A DNA stretch of 64,000 bases from BRHc4a sp049323755 (GTDB lineage: Bacteria > Bacillota > Desulfotomaculia > Desulfotomaculales > Desulfocucumaceae). The position numbers were made by a program, and so were the translations under genes. The DNA is taken from assembly GCA_049323755.1 (NCBI GenBank), contig JBMOPE010000028.1, forward strand, positions 1 to 64,000, written 5' to 3'. Positions within the stretch are counted from its first letter, which is position 1; each line of letters opens with the position of its first letter. Positions 16,492 through 24,570 of the stretch are shown one piece after another. The notes under the pieces are model-generated. The model searched no databases, had not been told where the DNA came from, and was given only the letters and a program-made list of their open reading frames with translations.

Positions 16492-17319
16492 GTGGATAAT
16501 ATGTTAAAGGATAAGGTATGTATAATTACCGGCTCGGGAAGGGGCATAGGAAGATCTGCGGCCTTGCTTTTTGCATCAGAGGGAGCAAAACTGGTTATTA
16601 CAGACATTGATGATGCCCCTGCGGACGAGGTTGTGGAAGAAATTAAAAAGATGGGCGGGCAGGCGATAGCGGTGGTGGGGGACGTTACAGCCGAGGGCTA
16701 CCCGGAAAGGCTTATAAAAGTAACTGTTGAGGCATATGGTCCGGACATAGACATCATAGTTAACAACGCAGGATATACGTGGGATGCCACCGCCCACAAA
16801 ATGACAGACAGACAGTGGCAGGCCATGCTTGATATACATGCAACAGCTCCCTTTAAGATAATAAGGGCTGCCTCTCCGTACATGAGGGACAATGCCATAA
16901 AGGAAAAGGAGCAGCAAGGGCGGGCAAAGTGCAGAAAAATAATAAATATATCTTCAATAGCAGGAACGGACGGAAATTTCGGGCAGGCCAACTATTCCAG
17001 CGGCAAGGCTGCTTTGGTGGGACTCACCAAGACCATGGCCAAGGAGTGGGGGCCATTTAACATATGTGTAAATTGCGTGGCCTTTGGCTTTATTGATACA
17101 AGGCTTACCCAGTCCAAAGAAAATGGTGATGTTATAGAAAAGGACGGGGAGAAGGTGGCTTTAGGCGTTCCGGACAGGATTCGCATGATGTTCACTATGG
17201 TGTGCCCGCTGGGGCGGGCTGCTACTCCTGACGAGGCAGCGGCCAGCATCCTTATGATGGCGTCACCCCTTTCGGACTATATAACAGGTCAGGTAATAAA
17301 GGTTACCGGGGGAATTTAG
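16492..17319 (+). CDS. SDR family oxidoreductase (3-oxoacyl-ACP/3-hydroxyacyl-CoA reductase-like)
   Basis: A 275-residue short-chain dehydrogenase. The cofactor loop TGSGRGIGR starts at residue 13, followed by NNAGYTW, NISSIAGTDGNFGQANYSSG with the catalytic Ser and YxxxK (Tyr-Ser-Ser-Gly-Lys), and the C-terminal ITGQVIKVTGG typical of FabG-like enzymes. It is longer than FabG, with an insert near residues 130-145 (IKEKEQQGRAK). GTG 16492 is chosen because AGGAGG ends 8 nt before it; ATG 16474 lies ahead of that site. Context with the acyl-CoA dehydrogenase and FadR-like box suggests 3-hydroxyacyl-CoA oxidation. Confidence 0.88.
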   Translation: MDNMLKDKVCIITGSGRGIGRSAALLFASEGAKLVITDIDDAPADEVVEEIKKMGGQAIAVVGDVTAEGYPERLIKVTVEAYGPDIDIIVNNAGYTWDATAHKMTDRQWQAMLDIHATAPFKIIRAASPYMRDNAIKEKEQQGRAKCRKIINISSIAGTDGNFGQANYSSGKAALVGLTKTMAKEWGPFNICVNCVAFGFIDTRLTQSKENGDVIEKDGEKVALGVPDRIRMMFTMVCPLGRAATPDEAAASILMMASPLSDYITGQVIKVTGGI

Positions 17320-17340
17320 GCTTGCAGGCACTGCTCTCAG

Positions 17341-17572
17341 GGGGAGGGGCTAATGGGTATTTCCTGTTGGTCGGAGGGGCTATGAGGTATTCCCGATTGG
17401 TCGGAGGAGCTAAAATAAAGGGTAATACCTGCGGTCGGAGACCTTTAAGTCTCTGTCATCTCCGACCACCCAGAAATGCATCTTCGGCCCCTCCGACCAT
17501 CCGGAAATGCATCTCCGGTTCCTCCGACCGACAGGGAATGCATCTTCGGCTCCTCCGACCAATCGGAAATAC
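17341..17572. repeat. Palindromic array of 30/31-nt units, copy 1
   Basis: The left half has direct units beginning GGTCGGAGGRGCTA (17341-17368 partial, 17369-17398, 17399-17432). A central hairpin (17433-17467) starts GGTCGGAGACC and ends CTCCGACC. The right half has three 31-nt units ending CCTCCGACC (17468-17498, 17499-17529, 17530-17560), which are the reverse complement of the left-type unit with changes, then a partial unit. Junctions such as CCGATTGGTCGG are themselves small dyads. The array fills the SDR/acyl-CoA dehydrogenase gap (17320-17599). ORFs read through it are periodic artefacts. Confidence 0.88.
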
Positions 17573-17599
17573 TTATAAGATAATAAGGAGGCCGTGACT

Positions 17600-18742
17600 A
17601 TGGCAATTGATCTTTATTCTGGTGACTACAAGGTATTCAGGGACTCTTTTAAAAAATATATTGAGGTCGAGCTAAAGCCCTATTACGACCAGTGGGAGGA
17701 AGAGGGGCTGGTCCCCAGGGAGGTCTGGAGAAAGTGCGGTGAAAACGGATTTTTGTGCCCGTGGGCATCTGAGGAGTACGGCGGGGCAGGGGCTGATTTC
17801 GGTTACTCTGCCATTATTGCAGACGAGCTGGCCAGGCACGGGACAAATGTCATGTTTCCCCTGCACAGCGACATTGTTGTTCCGTACATAGGTAGCTTCG
17901 GAAACGAAGATCAGAAAAAGAAGTGGCTGCCGGGCTGTGTTTCTGGTGAAATTATAGCGGCCATTGCCATGACTGAGCCAAATACCGGGTCGGACCTGGC
18001 TGCCATAAAGACCACCGCCAGGAAAGAGGGCGGCTATTATGTGTTAAACGGGGCAAAAACATTTATATCAGGTGGTCACAACTGCGATATAGTAATTGTG
18101 GCCTGTAAGACTAACCCGGAAGCAAACCCCCCTCACACAGGCGTTAGCCTTATAGTGGTGGAGGACGGCACTCCCGGATTTATAAAGGGCCGAAGGCTTA
18201 AAAAGATGGGCCTTAAAAGCCAGGACACCACAGAATTGTTTTTTGAGGACTGCAGGGTTCCGGAAGAAAACCTGCTGGGCCAGGAAAATGCAGGATTCTT
18301 TTTTCTGATGCAAAAGCTCCAGCAGGAGAGGCTGGTATGTGCTATCGGTGCCCAGGCTGGGGCCGAAAAGATGCTTAAGGAGGCCATAGAGTACGGCAGT
18401 AGCCGTACTGTATTTGGAAAGCCGGTGTCAAAATTTCAGCACAACACATTTAAAATTGTTGAAATGGCCACAGAGATTGAATTAGGCAGAGTTTTTGTCG
18501 ACCAGTTGATTGAAGAGCATATGCAGGGAAATAACATAGTAAAGAGAGTTTCAATGGCCAAGTACTGGGTAACTGAAATGGCCAACCGTGTGGCGTATAA
18601 CTGCCTGCAGCTTTACGGCGGGTACGGGTACATGGATGAATACTCCATTAGCAGGGATTTCCGGGATATAAGGGTGCAGAATATTTACGCCGGCACCTCC
18701 GAGGTTATGAAGCTCATAATTGCAAAGGATATGGGGTTATAG
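17600..18742 (+). CDS. Acyl-CoA dehydrogenase
   Basis: A 380-residue FAD enzyme oxidising acyl-CoA to 2-enoyl-CoA. It shows AMTEPNTGSDLAAIKTTA and GAKTFISGG for FAD and substrate binding, and GGYGYMDEYSISRDFRD near the end. At the position of the catalytic Glu of medium- and short-chain enzymes (YEGT) it has IYAGTSEV. The base is probably Glu243 in LQQERL, as in long-chain and isovaleryl-CoA dehydrogenases. ATG 17600 is chosen because AAGGAGG ends 8 nt before it; GTG 17594 is too close. No electron-transfer flavoprotein genes are adjacent. A hairpin terminator follows at 18757. Confidence 0.92.
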   Translation: MAIDLYSGDYKVFRDSFKKYIEVELKPYYDQWEEEGLVPREVWRKCGENGFLCPWASEEYGGAGADFGYSAIIADELARHGTNVMFPLHSDIVVPYIGSFGNEDQKKKWLPGCVSGEIIAAIAMTEPNTGSDLAAIKTTARKEGGYYVLNGAKTFISGGHNCDIVIVACKTNPEANPPHTGVSLIVVEDGTPGFIKGRRLKKMGLKSQDTTELFFEDCRVPEENLLGQENAGFFFLMQKLQQERLVCAIGAQAGAEKMLKEAIEYGSSRTVFGKPVSKFQHNTFKIVEMATEIELGRVFVDQLIEEHMQGNNIVKRVSMAKYWVTEMANRVAYNCLQLYGGYGYMDEYSISRDFRDIRVQNIYAGTSEVMKLIIAKDMGL

Positions 18743-18756
18743 AAGTTGGATGCTGG

Positions 18757-18784
18757 AGGTTGAGGGGCTGTTTATAACAGCCCC
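18757..18784. terminator. Bidirectional hairpin terminator between convergent genes
   Basis: AGGGGCTGTT-TATA-AACAGCCCCT, a perfect 10-bp stem between the acyl-CoA dehydrogenase and the convergent DJ-1 gene. It has no long T run on either side, so termination strength is uncertain. Confidence 0.6.
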
Positions 18785-18791
18785 TTACGCA

Positions 18792-19349
18792 TTAGACACC
18801 CCCGGAGGCAAGCATGCCTTCGGCAATCTTAACGGCTGTATCACGGCCTTTCAATATTTCAACCAGCTTAAGGCTAAATTCCAGAGCTGTGCCGGGGCCC
18901 CTGGAGGTAATGAAATTTTGATGGTGTACAACTCTTTCCCGGGTTAATTCCGCACCTTCCAGATAGTTTTCAAAACCAGGGTAGCAGGCAGCCTGTCTAC
19001 CTTTAAGCAGCCCCATTTTTCCGTAGACCAGGGGGGCTGCGCATATCGCTGCCAGGTATTTGCCCTCTTCGGCGAACCTGCTTATCTGCTTTTTAAGTCC
19101 GTCGTGATCTGAAAGATTTGTACTTCCCGGAATTCCTCCTGGCAAAACAATCATGCCGGCCTCATCGTAGCCTACATCTTCAAAGAGAGCATCGGCTATA
19201 ACGGTAATACCGTGAGAGCCCGTAACTCCTCGCCCTTTTGTCATTGAAACCATTAATACTTCAATTTCAGCTCTTCTTAATACATCGCAGATAGTAACCG
19301 CTTCCATTTCTTCAAATCCGGATGCCAGGTGCACATATACTTTTGCCAA
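18792..19349 (-). CDS. DJ-1/PfpI family protein
   Basis: A 185-residue protein of the DJ-1/ThiJ/PfpI superfamily, subtype YajL/DJ-1 (protein deglycase or redox chaperone have been proposed for the family). It begins KVYVHLASGFEEMEAVTICD, contains LPGGIPGSTNLSDHDGL, and carries the nucleophile elbow LAAICAAPLVYG with the conserved Cys near residue 104. The start is TTG 19349, with GGAGGAAG just upstream. An in-frame extension to 19442 has no ribosome site and does not resemble the family. It is convergent with the acyl-CoA dehydrogenase. Confidence 0.88.
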   Translation of the reverse strand: MAKVYVHLASGFEEMEAVTICDVLRRAEIEVLMVSMTKGRGVTGSHGITVIADALFEDVGYDEAGMIVLPGGIPGSTNLSDHDGLKKQISRFAEEGKYLAAICAAPLVYGKMGLLKGRQAACYPGFENYLEGAELTRERVVHHQNFITSRGPGTALEFSLKLVEILKGRDTAVKIAEGMLASGGV

Positions 19350-19558
19350 ACTACTTCCTCCTTCACTTCGCTTAATTAACATATTAAACTGGTGTGTCGT
19401 TGTATTATTGTCGCTTAGTACTTTCAGTTTTAATAATATCATCCGGCGCTGACACGGTCAAAACAGACCATATGCAGAACTGTGTCGCATTATTTTTCAA
19501 GGTGAAACTGGCAAGGTGTTGAATTTTATTTAATTAAATAAGTGAGAGGGGGATTGAT

Positions 19559-20257
19559 TTGAAAAGGCTTTCGTATTTTATAATTGCCCTGGTTATTGCA
19601 GCTATCCTGATGGGGCCGGCAGGCTGCGGCGTAGAAAAAAAAACGGTAACTTCTGAAAAAAGTGGTGATCCAATCTCTCAATTGATTTCCAGGGGAAAAA
19701 AGGTTGAGGGTATGTCATATGATTATGTTCTGTCCTCAAAGGAAGGGACGATGGCAGGAAGGGTATGTATAACAGCGGGAAAAATAAGGACAGAAACAGA
19801 AATTGAAGGCCACAAGATGATAACCATTTATGACGGTGAAACGGCGTATGCCTATGATTTAACGCAGAATTTCGCCATGAAGGTTTCCCCGGGCAAGGGA
19901 AAGAAGGTTGATACCCCCCAGGACTATGCCGCAAGGATAGATTCGATTCCAAACAAAGTCAAGGTATTGGAAGAGGCTAATTATGAAGGGGTGAAATGCT
20001 CGGTTGTACAGGTTTCATCTCCTGACGGCAAGGAGCAGACAAAAATGTGGATTAGTCAGGACTATGGGGTTCCTGTAAAAGTAGAGCTGACGGGTTCTGA
20101 TGGCAGTATTACTATTATGGAATACAAAAATCTAAGTTTAGGCCCGCAGCCTCCGGAACTTTTTAAACTTCCCGAAGGAGTTATTGTTACCGACATGAAT
20201 GACATTATAAAGCAGATTCCACAGAAAATACCGGCGGTGCCTGGCGGTAATCAGTAA
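19559..20257 (+). CDS. LolA-like lipoprotein (outer-membrane-lipoprotein-sorting-like domain)
   Basis: A 232-residue exported lipoprotein. The signal peptide ends in the lipobox GPAGC with Cys23. The mature part reads like the LolA/LolB-fold proteins of Gram-positives (related to YdcC of Bacillus): GKIRTETEIEGHKMITIYDG, TAYAYDLTQNFAMKV, TKMWISQDYGVPVKVEL, PPELFKLPEGV. Such proteins sit on the outer face of the cytoplasmic membrane; function is not established here. The start is TTG 19559 after GAGAGGGGG. It is a single gene facing a divergent DJ-1 gene. Confidence 0.75.
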   Translation: MKRLSYFIIALVIAAILMGPAGCGVEKKTVTSEKSGDPISQLISRGKKVEGMSYDYVLSSKEGTMAGRVCITAGKIRTETEIEGHKMITIYDGETAYAYDLTQNFAMKVSPGKGKKVDTPQDYAARIDSIPNKVKVLEEANYEGVKCSVVQVSSPDGKEQTKMWISQDYGVPVKVELTGSDGSITIMEYKNLSLGPQPPELFKLPEGVIVTDMNDIIKQIPQKIPAVPGGNQ

Positions 20258-20299
20258 TCTCTTGGAATAAAATTATCTGTTAGGGGCCTGAATTCCTGA

Positions 20300-20467
20300 T
20301 TATAAAAGGATATTGCTTTTTCCCTTTAGTTCCCTTTGTTTTACGTTGATAACCCATTCCTCCAGGGCCATTTTTACGGCTTCTTGGAGTGAAATGTCAT
20401 GTTCAATGCAAATAATTTTAATTTCCTTAACAAGTTTTTCATCAAGTCTTACATTTACTTGCTTCAA
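20300..20467 (-). CDS. Small ribbon-helix-helix protein
   Basis: A 55-residue ORF that starts with TTG 20467 behind GGGAGGGG. It begins KQVNVRLDEKLVKEIKIIC and continues EHDISLQEAVKMALEEWVIN, the pattern of a ribbon-helix-helix (CopG/MetJ-type) DNA-binding protein: one short strand, then two helices. Such proteins are autorepressors or antitoxins. No toxin gene of usual size lies beside it; upstream on the same strand, 43 nt away, is the end of a TetR gene, so it may be the second gene of that operon. Fold assignment is by eye. Confidence 0.72.
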   Translation of the reverse strand: MKQVNVRLDEKLVKEIKIICIEHDISLQEAVKMALEEWVINVKQRELKGKSNILL

Positions 20468-20510
20468 TTCTTACCCCTCCCGCTAAATAAGTCTTATATA
20501 AGATCAGGTA

Positions 20511-21116
20511 TTAATCTGTTTTAGCAGTGGTGTCCTCCCTGGCGTATTCGGACATCATTTGCTTAAAACACTGGTAGGCTCCATCAATATCCATGTTTTT
20601 GTGAAATATTGACTGCAGGGCAAGCCCCGTGATTACAGCAAGTATTATCCGGCTCATCTGTTTGGTTGTACTGGAGCCAAATACATCTGATTTAATCAGT
20701 TTTTGGCAGAATCCCTCCACAAGCGCCAATACTTTTTCCAACTGGTGGCTGAATTCCTTGTCGGCGCGCCCGTTATGGATAGCAATGGCCGCCATGTTAA
20801 GAATAAGCCTGTGGAAATTATAATCCTTTCCGTAGGCATCCCGGGTGGCGTCTATAACAGAGCTCACTTTGGACGGAAGATCTTCGGCATTGTCCCATAT
20901 GCGGTCCATAGTTTTTAAGTGCCCGTCTATGGTTAGCTGAATAACTGCCAACATAAGATCTTCCTTTGTCTTGAAGTGGTAATATACAGTTCCCTGGGCG
21001 ACACCTGCAAGTTTTGCCACATCCTTCAGGGTAGTTGCAGCAATGCCTTTCTTTTGCAGACAAATCTTTGCGGCTTTTATTATTTCAAGAGGATCGATAT
21101 TGGTGGGCTTTGCCAT
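20511..21116 (-). CDS. TetR family transcriptional regulator
   Basis: A 201-residue repressor. An N-terminal helix-turn-helix (about residues 10-58) includes KGIAATTLKDVAKLAGVAQG and TVYYHFKTKEDLMLAV; the C-terminal ligand domain is helical with no recognised subfamily signature. The start is ATG 21116 with an AAAAGGGGTTAT leader. A near-perfect dyad in its own promoter region (21133-21148) suggests autorepression. Neighbours (LolA-like protein, fatty-acid genes, exported unknown protein) leave its regulon open. It could bind the FadR-like box at 16442, but its own dyad is different in sequence. Confidence 0.9.
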   Translation of the reverse strand: MAKPTNIDPLEIIKAAKICLQKKGIAATTLKDVAKLAGVAQGTVYYHFKTKEDLMLAVIQLTIDGHLKTMDRIWDNAEDLPSKVSSVIDATRDAYGKDYNFHRLILNMAAIAIHNGRADKEFSHQLEKVLALVEGFCQKLIKSDVFGSSTTKQMSRIILAVITGLALQSIFHKNMDIDGAYQCFKQMMSEYAREDTTAKTD

Positions 21117-21132
21117 TCTATAACCCCTTTTA

Positions 21133-21148
21133 AGTTGGTTAACTAACT
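21133..21148. promoter_or_regulatory. Predicted TetR operator
   Basis: AGTTGGTTAACTAACT is a 16-bp dyad with one mismatched pair centred on GTTAAC, 17 nt upstream of the TetR start codon and extended by a further ACTAACT repeat. Position and symmetry suggest the autoregulatory site. Confidence 0.5.
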
Positions 21149-21336
21149 AACTCAAATTATAATCAGTGGCAATAATATTGTAAATGTTAACATTTAAGGC
21201 AATATGCAGAAATAAGTCAAAATCAATTCCAAATATGTCTTTTATTTGGCAATTCAAGTCCTCTGTAAAGAGGAATATTTTTTTTTCTGTTGAAGATATT
21301 TGATTTTAAATAACTGTATATAAGGACAGTGGATAA

Positions 21337-22788
21337 ATGAAAAAAAAGCTTCATTCATGCCTGGTAAGAAATAAAATATATATACTTTTAGTTTCAGTTT
21401 TATCCGCTCTGTCGGTATTGCTGGTACTCCCTGTTTACCTTGGGGGTGAGCCTGATCCGGTTCCGGGGCCTGAAAAAAGGCATTACGAGATAGGACAGGA
21501 GGTTCCGCCTGATATTCTCAAGCCCGCAATTTCTCTGAGTGCCGGACAAAAGCTTTCACTGGATGAAAAATACTACCTTTTTTTCAGTAATGCTCCCGAG
21601 ATGCCTACTGAGCCAGGGATACTGTTCAGTGTTGAAGATGCCATGTCACCTTCCGGAATGGTTAGGGTGTTGTTTAGCCATTTGAACCTTCTTATTGACT
21701 GGAAAAGCCGGCCAATAAAAAATATATCTGCAACAGCAGGGTTTTGTGTGGAAAACAGGACCCGCATGAAACTGGATATTTATGCAGAAAGGAGTTCCAT
21801 CGCAGTAAACAGATCTCCTGATGGAAGGATGCTGTTTCTTGAAGATGCCGCTCCTGTAAAACCCGGTGAAAAGGCGCCCCAGTACTATGGTTCGGCCGTT
21901 GGAAACTGGATGGTGCAGCAATGGTTTTTATCGGAGAAAAAACAGCCTGTTTTAGTGGGAAGGGTGCATCCCGGCGAAAGGGCCATTATTAGTGGGGATG
22001 TCGGGCCCCGGGGGTGGATTACAGGTATTTATGACCTTAAATTCTACGATTCTGCCACAGGGCTTCAGGTGGGTAAGCTTGACTTTAAAACCGGTGAGAA
22101 AATTGGAATAAAAACCTTTATAGCTCCGGTTAATACTGATTTAAATGCGTTCCTGGATAAAATGGGAAAGCAGGGTAAGGTGCTGCCGCCGGGGAAAAAC
22201 GACAGGATGCGTATGAGAGGACTGTTTATCCCTGGAAAGTATGAGGATAATCCCTCAGGCGAGGCCATTACTAAAAAATATGATATTTATTATGATTCTT
22301 CTAATGGAAACGCCTCAAGCTTTGCACTGGCAGCCGGTGAGTATGACCAGTGCAGGGATTCAGAGACACCGTATTACGTTTCAGATGTTTTTCAAAACGA
22401 TAACCTCCGAAACGGGTTTGACCCCGGCGATAGGTCAGCGAAGGGAGTAAACGGGGGCAACTACGGTGTAGAATATATCGTCAACCTTAATATTAACGGC
22501 CCTGCGGCTCTGGTGGCCCAGGGAGCGGTGAGGTCCGGCCCTACAGGTGAGATAGACATGCATAACCAGATACTTACCTTTGAGCTGGATGGGAAAGTGA
22601 ATACCATTCAAATAAAGGACCCTAATTTCAATAAGTTTTATTCCGACAGGTCTGTTCTCCGTCCTATAGGGTATGGAAAGGTGGTTGCTGTATTTCCCGA
22701 AAAGGGAAAAACCCATCACTTACTGCGCTTTACCCTTCCACCAAACGGTTATGGCCCGGTGCGCTTTTACCTTATGCCAATGCTGTAA
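21337..22788 (+). CDS. Exported protein of unknown function
   Basis: A 483-residue protein I do not recognise. A basic N-terminus and one hydrophobic segment (about residues 13-34) form a signal anchor or uncleaved signal peptide; the rest is soluble, predicted beta-rich and without cysteine motifs. Features include EKRHYEIGQEVPPDI near residue 50, GNWMVQQWFLSEKKQPVLVG near 190 and a C-terminal half with KYDIYYDSSNGNA, YGVEYIVNLNINGPAALVAQ and LRFTLPPNGYGPVRFYLMP. These resemble secreted surface or envelope proteins that bind in the wall space. ATG 21337 lies 220 nt from the divergent TetR gene, which may control it. Confidence 0.7.
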   Translation: MKKKLHSCLVRNKIYILLVSVLSALSVLLVLPVYLGGEPDPVPGPEKRHYEIGQEVPPDILKPAISLSAGQKLSLDEKYYLFFSNAPEMPTEPGILFSVEDAMSPSGMVRVLFSHLNLLIDWKSRPIKNISATAGFCVENRTRMKLDIYAERSSIAVNRSPDGRMLFLEDAAPVKPGEKAPQYYGSAVGNWMVQQWFLSEKKQPVLVGRVHPGERAIISGDVGPRGWITGIYDLKFYDSATGLQVGKLDFKTGEKIGIKTFIAPVNTDLNAFLDKMGKQGKVLPPGKNDRMRMRGLFIPGKYEDNPSGEAITKKYDIYYDSSNGNASSFALAAGEYDQCRDSETPYYVSDVFQNDNLRNGFDPGDRSAKGVNGGNYGVEYIVNLNINGPAALVAQGAVRSGPTGEIDMHNQILTFELDGKVNTIQIKDPNFNKFYSDRSVLRPIGYGKVVAVFPEKGKTHHLLRFTLPPNGYGPVRFYLMPML

Positions 22789-22863
22789 GTCTTATATTTT
22801 GGATTTTAATTAATGCAAAGTATTATGAAATATTGTAAAATTATATGAAAGGAGGTAAAGCTT

Positions 22864-23358
22864 ATGATATTGTCTTATGTAAGAAATAAGCACTGTACTG
22901 CTGTTGAACAGCCGGATGGGAGCATTTTGGCCCGGGCTGTTGTTGAAGAGACTCATTTTGCTGCCAGGGTGGAAATGCTTGTTTCTGTTCCGGGGCTTGA
23001 GATTACCCGTGCTGAAGCAGCCATAGAGCGCTGTTTTCCTTCTTTCTGCAGTGAAACTGTTCCCCTGGTCCAGAAGGCTGTTGGCCTCAGAGTCGGGCCT
23101 GGAATAATAAAGCTTGTTAACGGGACTGTGGGAGGAGCCTCTGGCTGCCCGCGGCTGGCCGACCTTGTGCTAGAATGCTGTGAGCAGGTTATTCTTAGAT
23201 TTACAGTGGACCCGCTTAAGTATATTCTTGAGAAAAAGGGTAATGAAATGGTGGAGGCTTACAAGGTATTCCTGAGCCAGAATCCCCGTCTGGTCAATAG
23301 TTGTATAGCTTTTGCCGATGGGAGCCCCCTCAGAGAAGGTGTGGTTCTTGATGATTAA
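22864..23358 (+). CDS. DUF2889-like protein, paralogue 1
   Basis: A 164-residue protein similar to its neighbour at 23421. Both share RAVVEETHFAARVEMLV / HGMLEDLIYGMELDIQV, a Cys-Pro or Phe-Cys segment, VQKAVGLRVGPGIIKLVNGT and a GCPRLADLVLECCEQVI motif. The layout (charged N-terminus, central Gly-rich loop, C/H-x-x-LxELxxxC helix) is like the DUF2889 family, which in other bacteria is found near aromatic or acyl-CoA metabolism genes; the assignment is by eye. Several conserved cysteines (Cys-Cys pair in LECCE) suggest metal or cofactor binding. ATG 22864 follows GGAGGTAAAG. Confidence 0.6.
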   Translation: MILSYVRNKHCTAVEQPDGSILARAVVEETHFAARVEMLVSVPGLEITRAEAAIERCFPSFCSETVPLVQKAVGLRVGPGIIKLVNGTVGGASGCPRLADLVLECCEQVILRFTVDPLKYILEKKGNEMVEAYKVFLSQNPRLVNSCIAFADGSPLREGVVLDD

Positions 23359-23420
23359 TGTCCTGATTAGTCAAAAAAATCTATATAATCAGGCATCTCT
23401 GCGGAAAAGGGGGAAAATAT

Positions 23421-23882
23421 ATGCTGGGGTTTAGCCGGACTAAATGGGTAGGAATTGAGAGGCCGGAGCCAAATATTTATTTAGTTCATGGTATGCTTGA
23501 AGACCTCATTTATGGGATGGAGCTGGATATTCAGGTAAAGTCACCGGAACTTGAAATAGCTTCTATAGAAGGAAGGATGAGAAGGGTAACTACTCCCGAG
23601 TGTCCCGGGGCAATGCCTGTATTACAGAATGCCGTAGGCCTTCGCCTGGATGACCCTGAATTTGTAAGCAAGATAAACCGCAGGGTTGGCAGGGAAGGGT
23701 GCCGTCACTTTGCCAACCTTTTACTGGAGTGCTGCGACGCAGTTATCCGCTGCGCTTTATATGAGCGATTGCAGGGAGTGCCGAAAGACAGCCGGGGGCG
23801 GGAAGATTACCTTAAAGGCCGCCTTGAAGATATGCAATTTTTAAAGGGCAGCTGCCGGGGACTCACTTTTGGCCAGACTTAG
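23421..23882 (+). CDS. DUF2889-like protein, paralogue 2
   Basis: A 153-residue paralogue of the protein at 22864, 62 nt downstream. It has TPECPGAMPVLQNAVGLRLD, GREGCRHFANLLLECCDAVI and the same overall order. Its GCRHFANLLLECC is closer to the GCTHLxELL pattern remembered for DUF2889. The pair probably arose by tandem duplication and may form a hetero-oligomer. Function unknown. ATG 23421 is preceded by AAAAGGGGGAAAA. Confidence 0.62.
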   Translation: MLGFSRTKWVGIERPEPNIYLVHGMLEDLIYGMELDIQVKSPELEIASIEGRMRRVTTPECPGAMPVLQNAVGLRLDDPEFVSKINRRVGREGCRHFANLLLECCDAVIRCALYERLQGVPKDSRGREDYLKGRLEDMQFLKGSCRGLTFGQT

Positions 23883-23921
23883 GCTGGAACAATGATAGAG
23901 TAATGAGGAGAATGAATTTAT

Positions 23922-24551
23922 ATGATTATAGACATGCATTTACATACCAGCGCAATGTCTTCCTGCAGCAAACTTGATCCCGAGGAGGCCGTTAGATATG
24001 CAAATGAGATAGGAATTGACGCGATATGCTTTACCGAACACGGCCGCCTCTGGCCTGAATCCGACTTGGAAAGGCTGTCGGTGAAATGGGGTATTCCGGT
24101 TTTTGGTGGAATGGAGGTAGAAACAAGAGAGGGACATATGCTTGTTTTTGGCCTTTCGGAAGATATTCCGGGTGTTATACCTGCCTCAGAGCTGAGGGAT
24201 ATGGTTGACCAGGCAGGTGGGGTCATGGTTTATGCTCACCCTTTTAGAGGGTTTCTTCTTTTCGGGTTTACTGATTTACAATTAACTATAAAGGAAGCCT
24301 CCGGGAGACCGTTGTTTAAAATGGTAGATGCTGTTGAGGTTTTGAGCGGCAAGTCTACAAAAAAAGAAAACAACCTGGCTCTTGAAGTTTGCAATATAGT
24401 GTCGCTTCCAGGGCTGGGAGGGAGCGATGCCCACTCCCCCGGGGAGATCGGCAGGTGTGCCACGGTATTTGACACACAGATAGGGAACACAAAAGAATTG
24501 GTAGAGGCTATGAAAACAGGAAGCTACAGGGCGGTATATCATGGAAAATGA
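23922..24551 (+). CDS. PHP domain metal-dependent phosphoesterase
   Basis: A 209-residue PHP-domain protein. Metal ligands are visible in order: MHLHTS (HxH, residues 5-7), CFTEHGRL (EH near 33), GGMEVETREGHMLVFG (E near 66), VYAHPFRG (H near 104), and SDAHSPGEIG (D-A-H near 169). PHP proteins are hydrolases of phosphate esters, including nucleotide 3'-phosphates and exonuclease substrates. Substrate unknown. It is 39 nt after the DUF2889 pair and 19 nt before the DUF169 gene, all on the plus strand. Confidence 0.87.
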   Translation: MIIDMHLHTSAMSSCSKLDPEEAVRYANEIGIDAICFTEHGRLWPESDLERLSVKWGIPVFGGMEVETREGHMLVFGLSEDIPGVIPASELRDMVDQAGGVMVYAHPFRGFLLFGFTDLQLTIKEASGRPLFKMVDAVEVLSGKSTKKENNLALEVCNIVSLPGLGGSDAHSPGEIGRCATVFDTQIGNTKELVEAMKTGSYRAVYHGK

Positions 24552-24570
24552 TTTATAGGGGGATACCATT

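Noticed and set aside
17341..17572. CRISPR array
   Set aside because: Units have no unique spacers of constant length, the right half is inverted relative to the left, and no cas genes are present.
17322..17597. Open frame of 91 codons across the first palindromic array
   Set aside because: Its residues repeat with the DNA period (SSAPPTIRK, GNASSAPP-like), it has no convincing ribosome site, and it lies wholly within repeats.
20300..20467. Complete toxin-antitoxin module
   Set aside because: Only the DNA-binding part is seen; the neighbours are a TetR gene and a lipoprotein gene.
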